From contig JAXDDX010000014.1 in assembly GCA_034670405.1 (NCBI GenBank), positions 4,073,001 to 4,137,000 on the forward strand: DNA of 64,000 nt. Direction: 5' to 3'. This document shows, one piece after another, positions 37,222-64,000 of the stretch (the stretch's first letter is position 1; every line of letters begins with the position of its first letter). The notes beneath the pieces are model-generated. The model saw nothing but the letters and a program-made list of their open reading frames with translations, had not been told where the DNA came from and made no database searches. Position numbers and translations under genes: made by a program. Source of the DNA: Hoplostethus atlanticus (taxonomy: Eukaryota > Chordata > Actinopteri > Trachichthyiformes > Trachichthyidae).

Positions 37222-39039
37222 GATTATGATTGATTATGATGATTGGACTTAATAAAAAAAAATCATGTATGTGCTTTAACATAGACATCTTTAATTGTTT
37301 GTTCCCTAGGTATTGCTATTTTCTGCAGTGGCCTGACAATGGATGAGGCTGAAGCGAACACAGTCTCACAACCCACGCCTGATTTATTCCCCAGTGATTG
37401 CACTCCTTAACCTTTCCAAGGCTCATACAGCCAGGCTTATATAATCTGCCACATACGCTTTTACATGCATAAAATGTTGAGCTGTCAAATATAAATATAT
37501 ATCTCTTATAGCAGAAATGTTAACGCTGTTTATTTGTAGGAGCATTACTGCAAAGTGAGACAGTGTAGACCTGGATATGCTTGGCAGAACATGTCAGGGG
37601 ATGTTGGGGCAATTTGATAGGGAATAAGAGGTGACTCCAGCCCACACAAAATGTCTCACCACTGTTAACCAAATACAAGGCCAACCACCCCATACTGGCA
37701 AGGATGATTTAATCCATTTCACCATGACCCTCTTGAACAGGGAGCTACTGTAATTTGACCAAGGCATGTTACTCTGATTCAACCCCAACCGCATGAAACA
37801 GAAGCTATCCCGCTCACAGAGACATCAAACCATAACATGGTCTCATAATCAATGACATGGCCGCAAGCTTGGAGCCAGAGGGACAGCTTTTTATTGGATC
37901 TATGTATAAAGTAATAGAATCATTTTCTTTTTTTAGATTCATCTGATTAGCCGAGGAGTGAAGTAATCACTATAGTGGGCAAACATCACACTCCTATGTC
38001 ACGGCAACAATCAACTTGATCAATCAACAATGAACAGGACTCAATTTAGCAGCCTCTGTCTAAAATGTTCATGCTACTATGTAATACATTTGGTGACTTG
38101 TTTTTTTTGTCTACATCGTCTGATATTCAACATTATTACCTTGAATAATATTAGTTTTATTCCTCCTTTCCGGGACTCTGGACTTCCTGCTCTGATGCCC
38201 CGCTAGGCTTCCCTTAGCAGCCAGCCAATATCAATGTCACCTCCACCCGCCATAATCAACCTGCCAACACAGCTGATCTGAGGTATACATTTGTTTCTGT
38301 TTTAAATGACACCTCTCCATCCCGGTACTACCCAACCCCGCTAGTGCCAGAGGAGAGTATAGCAACTCCTACATGTCACCCAGCAACCTATCCCCGTCCT
38401 CCCAGTCCATGCTGGGAGGTAGACTCTGCTCCCAGCATAGTAACTGTGAGAGCCACTCAAGTCCCCTGTGTGTGGCCACACCCTAGGGTCTAATTAATAC
38501 AACACACAGTGCATCCATATGGCTCTGTGTGATTAAACATATAGCGTGGAGGACAGATAGAGGGAGAGAAAGCCAGGGTGGGGTTGGGGACAGCGACTAG
38601 TTCACCACATCAGTCTTTTCCTCCATTGCTGTGTTGGCTTGTTCCCTCTGCCTGCGTGGTAGCAACAATCGTGCTCGCTTAAGGGGCAATGAGACAGGAA
38701 GACGACCTTGGCACAAACGAGTGTGATTGGAAACTGAAAAATCGATACAGAAAATGTTTGAGTCAATCAAACAGACAATGAATTCCATCTTTCAACATGT
38801 GATTCATCATGAAGCAATTGCTTCCTCAAGGCCAGATACAAGCATATGTTTAGCTCCTCCTTAGAACAAAGCTCCTGTGTGCAGACCACAATCCCTGGCG
38901 GTGTTCTTCCTGTGTATGGATTAGAGATAGGTGAGGGCCAGGGGGTACTGGAGGGGGCCAGGGGCTGAGAGGCAACAAGGTAGAGGGTAGATGAGGGGAG
39001 GAGGATAAAGTGAGAGGATAAAAAATGAGTAGACTGTGA

Positions 39040-39222
39040 AGGAAGTGAAGGAATAGAGGTAGAAAGTGTATACTGTAAATATTGTGTTGTTTTTTTTACT
39101 GTTTAATACTGTAGTACTGTTGCCCTTTTGCACATTCCCAATGAGCATTGCCACTTTTCATTTCACTACACACCCCGTGTGTGTATGTGACAAATAAAGT
39201 TCTTGAATCTTGAATCTCTTGT
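39040..39222 (+). mobile_element. Probable LINE 3' tail fragment
   Basis: The stretch ends GTATGTGACAAATAAAG followed by TTCTTGAATC and CTTGAATC repeats. A GTGACAAATAAAG motif followed by short tandem repeats is the usual 3' end of L2/CR1-type LINEs in fish. Only the tail is present; no reverse transcriptase remnant was recognised, and the left limit is a guess. Confidence 0.4.
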
Positions 39223-39724
39223 AATGTGCAGTGGTGACCAGGGCTCAAAAGTGAGTGCACTACAAGATGTAATATCTCTTTCTCATCTACCAACGTCCTT
39301 CTCTCGATCCCTTCTTTCCTAAGGCGATGTACCACCCTCTACCCGACCCTTTATATACACATCCTCAATCGATTGCTTCCAACCCACACCAACAGCATCC
39401 TTCTATCTTCTCCCCTTCTCCCTTCCTCCACCTAACACCCCCCCCCCCCCCGCGCCATCCCCTACATCGCAACCTCTCGCTCCCTCCCTTTGTCACACCC
39501 TCCCTCCTTTCTTTGTCCCGCTTCACACATCACTGCCGTCGTGCGCTCGGGGGATGCGACATCTCTGGCGAATGAACGACACCGCCCCTCCCCCACTCCT
39601 CCTCCTCCTCCCCTCTTCCTTCTTTCTTTCTTTCTTCGGGGGCAGCGTGTGCACGTGTTTGTGTTAAGTGTGAGTAGGTGAGTCGCTGCTCAAACACTTG
39701 TGTATGTGTTTCGCCTTTGTTTGT

Positions 39725-39757
<33 letters not shown>

Positions 39758-40789
39758 ACAGAGAGAGAGAGAGATAGATGGAATGAGAGAGAGAGTGAGA
39801 GAAACAGAGAATTGAAAGGGGGTCATGTGTCATAGATGACGGTTGTGGTGGATGGTGGTAGGTGATGGTAGATGCATGTGACTGCCACTGAAAAGGCCAC
39901 CCAATTTATTTCTGACAAATACATATAAGTGTGTTCAGCTATGTAGCCTTTAAGGTTGGCTCTCACAGAATGATTCCCCCAGCACACATTGCAATAACAT
40001 CAGTCCTCCTTTTTTCAGAAACAGTCACTCCATTAATGCTTTCAGTGCCACGTCTCCTGTGGCCTCGGCATGTTAATGCCCACATTCTCCATCAGTCACT
40101 CTCCACCACACTCCTAACCCGTCCTCGTTCATGACACTCTTCAAGTGAAGCCAAAGGCACATGGGAGGAAGAAGTGACAAAAATGCCGTTGCCTCTGCTT
40201 AATTTTTCAACCTCCCCACATATACACCGACACACCCACAGTCGGGAACACATGTACACAAGCATGTGCGCACACATACACATAACTAACATCCCCCCCG
40301 AAACACACACACACACACACGCTCACACACACCCACACACACAAGAGACCATTTAAAAAAGAAACAGGAGCTGACAAGACGGTTTTCATTATTTGCGACG
40401 TGAGAGGAGGGACGTCACCTGGGAAGTGTGTTACGGCTGGGAAATCTGGAAACAGTAAAAACGAAAAAAAAAAAAAGAAGAAGGAAAAGAGAAAAAACAG
40501 GGAACATCAGAGGTAGGCGGGTATGAAAGTTGGCTGGTGTGACCTCTGGCCTGCCTCCTGGCTGCTCCCTTTGAGCCGCTAAAAGGCGTGCGGTGCGAGA
40601 AGCCAAAAGACAGCTGCGCCCCCCTTCTCTTTCTCTGGGTTCTCTCTGGGAAACTGGGGTCCCCTTTCTCAACTCACTCTAAATGCTGTGGGGTCAGGAG
40701 GAGCCGGGGCCCAGTTGAGGTGGTCCAGCCGAGGATAGAGTTTCACTGCTTTATATGGCCAGTCTGGCCTCTTCTGTGTGTGTGTATGG

Positions 40790-40797
<8 letters not shown>

Positions 40798-40834
<37 letters not shown>
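40798..40834. repeat. (GA)n microsatellite
   Basis: About 18 GA units, followed 100 bases later by (CA)n at 40937-40980. Confidence 0.95.
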
Positions 40835-40837
<3 letters not shown>

Positions 40838-40936
40838 GAAAGAAAGAGATGGAAAGATATCTGTCCTGCTTGTGAAAACAACTTCGCTGTTCTGTTTAAT
40901 AACATCACAAATAATAAGGAAACTAGCACTGCTGTG

Positions 40937-40980
<44 letters not shown>
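40937..40980. repeat. (CA)n microsatellite
   Basis: Twenty-two uninterrupted CA units. Confidence 0.95.
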
Positions 40981-40982
<2 letters not shown>

Positions 40983-41225
40983 GACACACTCTACGTCACA
41001 CAGCAGCATTGATGTTTATCTGCAGGGTCTGTAAAGCTGAAGTGTGTCTCCACTATCTACTATATCCAGTGTATGAATATACACACTAACCAGCATGCAA
41101 AGGAACCTACTGAGGAGGTCCATTTGAGGACAGGTTATCATGCCACCAATACACAGAGAGACAGTACAGACACTAAGAGATTAGCTTTAAATGATGTGCT
41201 TAGTATTTTAGTGTATAGGATATAG

Positions 41226-41251
41226 GATCAATCTGGATATCCAGATTGATC
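41226..41251. repeat. Perfect 26-bp palindrome
   Basis: GATCAATCTGGAT followed immediately by its exact reverse complement ATCCAGATTGATC, with no spacer. It does not extend past GATC at either end. Confidence 0.9.
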
Positions 41252-42030
41252 ATTTAAATGTAAAAATGTTTAAAATTTGATTTTTTTTAATCTAGAATTT
41301 ATTTAATACCTTCAAATAAATTAAGTTTGACACGATTTTATTAAAAAAGAAAAATTGAATGAGAGAAAGAGAAAGAAAGAGAAAGTGGTTGATCTATATT
41401 GGGCTCTCCCTTTGTCTTCAAGTCCAATCATGTATCAAGATCCATAGCGATTAGAAATCCGGCACCAACCTTCATCGACTAGGAGCTTGGGTCTCCTGCT
41501 CAATACTCAGTCTGGCAGCAGTCCTTGTGTTAATGCGCTGAAGCACAACACAGTGTAAAGAACTATCCGTCATCCACCGAGCTCAAATACACCATACTGT
41601 ACACTGTCTTTTACATGTAAGTGAAATATGCATGTATAGAAACACACACTCAGGTGCACACACAGACACACACACACACACACGTACACAATAAAGACAC
41701 AGAGTCTTAACTATTACTAGAGCTAATTTATTATTGTTGTTTTTTCTTTAATCAGTGTTGCACAATGAACCCTAAAACAATACAAACCACTAAAAATGGT
41801 CTATTTTGCCTTTGTACACATATACATATACACATACAGTACATACAGTATATGTGAATATGTATACAGATTTATAATTGCGACACCTTGGTCTCGAGGA
41901 ACTACAGATAGTGTAGAAACACAACTTTGCAGACACATACAGTAGTGATCCCTGACAATGCTATCATTTCATATTGACCTGAATTGAACTGTGAGATACA
42001 CAGTACGAGCAGACAAGAGGCACTGACCTC

Positions 42031-42072
42031 GGCAGACAGACAGACAGACAGACAGACAGAAAGACAGACAGA
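42031..42072. repeat. (CAGA)n microsatellite
   Basis: About ten tetranucleotide units with one substitution. Confidence 0.95.
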
Positions 42073-43905
42073 TGTATGATCCAAGCGCAGCTGACTTTAC
42101 AGGTTTGTGCTCCCTTTGTTCTCTCTAATGGCCGGCAATTTCTACCCCGCTGGTCTGTGTCGTTTCATCAAACCCAGGCAAAATTACAAATGAGGCTTAT
42201 TTTTCTGACATGGAACAACAATTAGTGTACAGAACTGGCTGGGCGCTGCATATGGTTTTTGGTTTCAGGTAAGCACCACATTCTAACCCTGCAGTGATTA
42301 AAAAAAAATGTCATAGTTTGAATTAGTTCATGCAACAGGAGTAAAAGCACTTCCGATGGTAAACCTTTCCCTTCTCTTGCCCTTTGCTGTGGTCAGATGC
42401 TGGCTTGAGCTTGACACCATAAACAGCAAGTCAAGACAGCAATTCATTTATTAGAAATGCAATTAAAGTGAGGTCTCTGTTGACATTTGGGTTGTTTTAA
42501 ATGTTTTTCAAGCTTCAGGACCCAAGAGTGGTACTAAAGGTTGGGGCCTGAATGCCTTATAAGCTGTCCTGATCATATGACTATATCAGCCTCACTAGGA
42601 CCTACCAGCTAAAGCTCATCTCAAACCTCTTCTATTCCGAGATACGTTATGAGCCATAGTCCTAGAGATGAAGGGAAACACCACCAACAAGTCAAATGGA
42701 GCCATTCTTACACCTGCATGCTTTGATATGACAATATAGTGGCAAAACGTTCCCCTTGAGACTGAATGCTCCCCTGTTGCCTGCTGTGCTGCAGGACTGA
42801 GGCTTAGACTGAGGATCACAAACACACAAGCTATGAAAATATTATGTGGCGTTCCATAAATGAAGATTTTCTTTACAATGCACCTCTGTAAGCAGGCTTG
42901 AACACTGACATTTTTACTAAGAGGCTAACGCACCATTGCCTTTCCTATCATGCTTGAAGATAACTACACACGATGAGGGTGGGAGTGAAGGACACCTATT
43001 AGTAGTAGTATTTTCTATACAATAGCTCCTCTCTTCTTCCAATGGCCAAATGAAGAATGACTGAACGATTTTTGGATTGTGTTGACGACACCAATACAAA
43101 GAATGTTTTGTGAAGGAAAATGAAGAAGTCACTTTTAAAGGTGACAGGACTGACAGAACCTCACCCCAAGTCACTCACTGAGGACGACAGGTTGAAACAG
43201 GATGAGGATGAGGTGATCATCAGGCATCAGTGACGGCAAGACAGATATGGATTCGTCAACCTAAAAGGTCATTCACCCTATTTTCATCAATACACGCTAT
43301 CAAAACAGATTGACCAACAATGTGAGACAGGACCATCAATAGCACCATATTGAGATCACAAAACTATTTGCCGTATTAGGCTAAATATCACAGTGTTACC
43401 ATCACAAGTCCAATAATGATTAACTAACACTTTTCATTTCAGCTAAAATAACACATTAGCTTTTTGTTTCTCATGCTGATCTAGATTTTCCTCTGTCTAC
43501 TACTTTTAAATACAATTAGAATCAATCTGCTTTCTTGACAGAGGTATATAAATATAATACTGATCTCAAACATTAAAGTACAATTACATTAAATCACCAT
43601 TTGACAAGAGTATAAATCACTTGAAAAATCTTTAAATTCAGCATTATTTGACATGTACAGTCATTGGGGTCCTGGAGCAGAACATCAGAGCGATAAATGC
43701 ATTGGAAATGTAATCAATTCACAATCATATCGTATGGTCATTTGGTGCCACAGTGATCAATACAACATAATGTAGGGGATATTTCAACCAGAGCGAAGTT
43801 ACAGAGGATTTCAGAGACACCACAGTAAGAATCTTTCAGTCCCCCCCGGGTTTGAAGTCAGCTAGGGAGTTACAGAATGTAGTTACATCCACGCAGGACG
43901 CCTTC

Positions 43906-46900
43906 TTTATTTTATAGGGACCTGAGGGTATTAGTAGTAATGTGAACAGATCTTAAATGACACACTGATATTAGAGTCATGTAAGGCTACAAACGCCTAA
44001 TAGCAAAGGTATTTAGTGATGAGATTTCCAAAACGCAGGACATAGCTGACTGCCACCTGTTGCTATCCTTGCCATAACATAAGGCAAAAATGGCTGGATC
44101 AGCAAATCCTTTCATCGGGCTTAAACTGCAGCTCTTTCACTGAGAAAAAAAGTGTATTTACTCTCTATATTCCCAGTGTGATGATTTCCCTGAAGTTCTC
44201 ACAGGTTTATCTTCCCACTGATGATGTAACTAATGTGTAAACCTAAGGTTTCTTTGGGGAAAACTAAGGAGGGCTTTAAGCTAATTTCTGACAAAAGATT
44301 CTTTCATGTTTGTGCATTTTGTGTGTGTGTGTCTCTGAGTGGTGCACATAGGGGTGTAGGGGTTCCCAAGGCTGCAAAATATATGAACATTAACAGTGTC
44401 AGCGTAGGAGTCATCTGATCCCTTCGACTGATGGAATTACCAGTCAGTCAGTGAGAAGAGCTTCGAGGAGCCCATTAAATCACCCAGGGCAAAGCTCTAA
44501 CATACAGGAGAGCGAGAACCTGACCTATCAAAATCCAATCACGTAAACATGATCATCACTGCACCCATTCTCAGTGAATCAGGTTAAACTGTGCGGCACT
44601 AAAACTTGTCACATCCAGGGATAACATGTGGGCAATTACCTACGAGAGGAAATTAATGCTAAATTACAGCAAGCGAAGAGAGAGGACAAAGGGAGGAAAG
44701 AAGAAAAGCACACCTCCAGTTTTCCAAGTGAAATTACTCTCATCAGAAGTAACATCGATTACGTTTGAAGCAGCCCTAGAGAGAGAATATCACATTGGTA
44801 GTTAATAAATACACATGTAGGAGACATTTAAGTCAGGCATTTGTTCTGCTAGTTTGACACGTAGCATTAATGTTTTTCCAACATATTAACAGCACCAATT
44901 AAGTACAAGAAATGACTGTCAAGACAGAAAAAACTGCAGACAAACAAGCACGCGAACAAACAAACAAAAAAAAAGCATATCATTACCTAAAATCACCACT
45001 GAGATGTGTAATGCAGGTCTGTACTGCATGATAGATGGTTTCTCTGCTGTGGGGACACATACAACGCTCACTTGGAACGTCAAGGACTTTCAGACACTAC
45101 GATAGATTAAAATATATAGTCCAAATATCTTCCAATTTCCTATGTTTCATTACTCCTCCTTCTAACTTATTTCAGATATAAATAGCACTCAAGTTTGAAG
45201 CAGAGATTTTAAGAGCGAGACCAAATCAGGTGCACTGGAGTTGTAAGTGCCACCCACTTCACAGGCAAACTGCAAAATATATGGTGAGAGCCTGGTATGC
45301 CCCACAGCAAACATACATCCAAAGACAAGCAAGAAAAAAACAAAACATTAAAAAGCTGGTGATATGAGAAAAAAAAAAATCAAACGATGAACAATGTTAT
45401 ACATTCACATCCACTAGAAGCTACGCATGAGCTTGCACTGTTCTAACAGTTAATGCACAAGGTAAAGGTCCTAAGAAGTTCTCCCTCAGTGTGCATGAGC
45501 CTGTTGTCTATTTTTTTGCCTGTCTGTCCAGTAACTGTCAACATACTGTAAAGAATGACATTATTTCTTTACCATCATCCAGAATGCCTGTCTGTCTGTG
45601 TAGATATTCCTCTACTCCATCGTGCATACTCTAGAAGTGTCCTTCATTATTGGGGGGGGAGGGGTGACCTGAGAGTAGGGCCAAGAACAGGATTGAGGTA
45701 GGTTACCATAACGCATCAGAGCAGCTCCTATAGGTGACTGCTGAGAACACACAGCGCAGAGAACCAGAGAGAGAGGCAGAGACGGGGGCTTCAGTTGTTT
45801 CTATGCCCGTCTACCGGTCTTGGCACTGACTACCAGGCTGGCAGTGTGCCCTCTATGACTCTCACTCTCTCTTCCAACCAAATCTCTCTCTGTGGGTGAG
45901 TCAGCATCTAGCACTATAACCATGCTATTCCTGAAGCACTTTAATTAGTCAGTATTGACTGGAGGGAGAAGGCTAAGCAGCAACTATGGATTTTGGGAAA
46001 AGAGTAATGATAGACAGGCATGATCAGCGCTGTGCTCAACTGTCTCAAAGGAGGCAGATGATGAGATATGATACAAAACAATGACTAAGAGCACTGGAAA
46101 CTTTAAGTGTCGACTTGAATCATGAAATATCCAAAATCAGATTAGAAATACACTGTGGCCAATTCCTATTAAGTAATCTTGTATGAGTTCTATTACACTA
46201 ACAATAGTGAAATAATGTTTTATGACATTTTGATACATTTGTGCTTAATTTTGTTTTTACATACATACATCACATATGTATACGAACACATTCTTTCGCT
46301 CACTAAAACGCACATATCTGCACACAAACACTCACAAATACACACACACAATACAAGTAACACGTGCACACAGAATTCAATCATAGAACTGTTTCTTAGA
46401 TACATATATGATGTATGTATGTTACGTTACTTCACCTCCTGTCCAGAACATTACGTAGCATATTTCACTTAGCAGTAAATAGTCCTGAAAATTACCATTA
46501 GCATTGCAGTGCATCTCTTTTCATTCAACTGAAGCAACTAAAATTGGAAAAAAAAGCATTATGATCTTTTAAATGAAATAAAATCGTAAAACAAAAACTA
46601 CTATGAAACACTATAAAATGTCTTTACAAGGAGAATTCAAACAACAATGCCATCAGTCTGTCAACTTGCATGAGGTACTGACATATCTACAAACACCATA
46701 TTCATTGACGGAGGGAAGCCAGGATCTCACAGAGGGAAAGGGAAATATTTCATTATGCAATAAACAGACAAACAACAACAACAACAGCTACAACATTAAC
46801 ATTGTTATCTTGAGGTAGAACATTAACTTCAGCGTTTGGAAGTGCTTATGTTGGATATTCTTTTTCATTTTGCTTTGACGAGCAGGAGAATATGATGATT

Positions 46901-47691
46901 CTTGACATCTGAGGTAGTGCGGCGCCTGATCTTGTAATTTTCTAACCAGTCAGTCCCTCTACATGTAACATATTTGAACACAGGGGAAGGTACAGACCCA
47001 AAAGCTTCCCACAACACATTCATTCCGGCTGAGGTAGGTTTTTGTTGAATCGTAAGGTTCACATAGCCAAAGTCTAGTGCCTGTATGAAGGCCAAGAACT
47101 AATAAAAAAAAATGTTGATATCACTGAAAAACAAAGTCCTGAGACAGAATATATCAAATCCCTGGAAGAAGGCCTAGGTCTTCTGTAGGTGAGACGGTGG
47201 AATCATTGGTAGGTTGAGAGCAGGCAGCAGGAGTCTTTGACATCCACAGAAAAGTAGCGATAAGACCAATAACTTATAACCACTTTAACATAGAAGTGAT
47301 ATATAAACTTAAAAATAATAATAGTGATATATAAACTTAAAAATAAAATCAGCATTGTATAACAAGAACATTCTGGGGCCTCTATTCTGTGTGCTGCCGG
47401 CTACCAGAAAATTAACCAAGTACCAAACTGTTAAAATCAAGGGAACACTTGAGTGGCCCTCCCAAGCTAAATATAGCTGTCCATCAGAAGATAGCTCTTC
47501 GAACCCAGGCCAAGAACACGGCGATGTCCAGTCCTAGATCTTCTAGAACTTCTTAACTTACCAATAAAAAAAAAGAAATCTTTGCACAAAAAGGAAAACT
47601 ACTATGAAAGGAAACATTTGTCAACCTGAGTGAGAGAAGAGTCTAAGTGGACACTGTGGACAGTGCCATGTGAATTGGCCTTCATACGCGA
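43906..47691 (-). other. igdcc3: Probable igdcc3 3' untranslated region and downstream flank
   Basis: No coding exon lies 3' of the igdcc3 stop. Candidate minus-strand poly(A) signals are ATTAAA (plus 45940-45945, about 1.75 kb after the stop) and AATAAA (plus 43906-43911, about 3.8 kb after). A tandem 23-base duplication sits at 47295-47345. Which signal is used cannot be told from sequence. Confidence 0.35.

Positions 47692-64000
<16,309 letters not shown>

Larger units (their letters stand above)
32460..39035. other. Intergenic DNA, no gene seen
   Basis: No supported exon. Holds (GT)n 34497-34530, (CA)n 34685-34719, (TTTC)n 37171-37221 and a C-rich stretch at 36880-37020. The rest is unremarkable. 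Confidence 0.55.
39223..43500. other. Intergenic DNA rich in simple repeats
   Basis: No supported exon. Simple repeats: C14 at 39438-39451, (GT)n 39729-39757, (CA)n 40302-40320, (GA)n 40798-40834, (CA)n 40937-40980, (CAGA)n 42031-42072. A perfect 26-bp palindrome is at 41226-41251. Confidence 0.55.

Overview
This is a vertebrate, almost certainly ray-finned (teleost) fish, nuclear genomic window. The genes are split into exons by GT-AG introns. CA/GT, CT/GA, GATA, TTTC and ATTC microsatellites are abundant, there is a Tol2-type hAT transposon, and the proteins read as vertebrate orthologues. I cannot name the species. Nothing prokaryotic or viral was seen.

Three protein-coding genes can be read. 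(1) eif3j (plus strand, 966-4347, 8 coding exons, 239 aa) encodes the loosely bound J subunit of translation initiation factor eIF3. (2) cilp (minus strand, 11714 down to 5998, 8 coding exons, about 1148 aa) encodes cartilage intermediate layer protein, a secreted matrix protein with WxxW, thrombospondin-1, carboxypeptidase-regulatory-like and Ig domains and a furin-processed C-terminal half. eif3j and cilp are convergent, and their predicted poly(A) signals lie about 220 bp apart. A TATA box and a splice donor about 1 kb upstream of the cilp start codon suggest a non-coding first exon. (3) igdcc3 (minus strand, from beyond the right edge to 47692, 10 exons visible) encodes a DCC/neogenin-class single-pass receptor with Ig and two FN3 domains. 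Its 5' exons lie beyond position 64000. CILP and IGDCC3 are also neighbours in human 15q22; EIF3J is elsewhere on human 15q.

Between cilp and igdcc3 lies about 35 kb (12.8-47.7 kb) with no convincing coding exon. It holds microsatellites, a complete-ended non-autonomous Tol2-like hAT element (16900-18312, perfect 8-bp target duplication) carrying a 24-unit 21-bp minisatellite, a fish interspersed repeat (second copy in the last igdcc3 intron), a probable LINE tail, palindromes, and several AT-rich, homeobox-motif-rich stretches that could be conserved enhancers.

The most striking observation is in cilp. The reading frame is broken by one extra base in a purine run exactly where the furin site separating the two mature CILP chains should be. 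Removing one G restores an R-R-K-R site and the whole downstream half. As written, the gene would encode only the N-terminal chain (713 aa). An assembly error is the simplest explanation. The other structure of note is the minisatellite inside the transposon: each 21-bp unit (two helical turns) carries a CCAAT box and a CRE-like motif.
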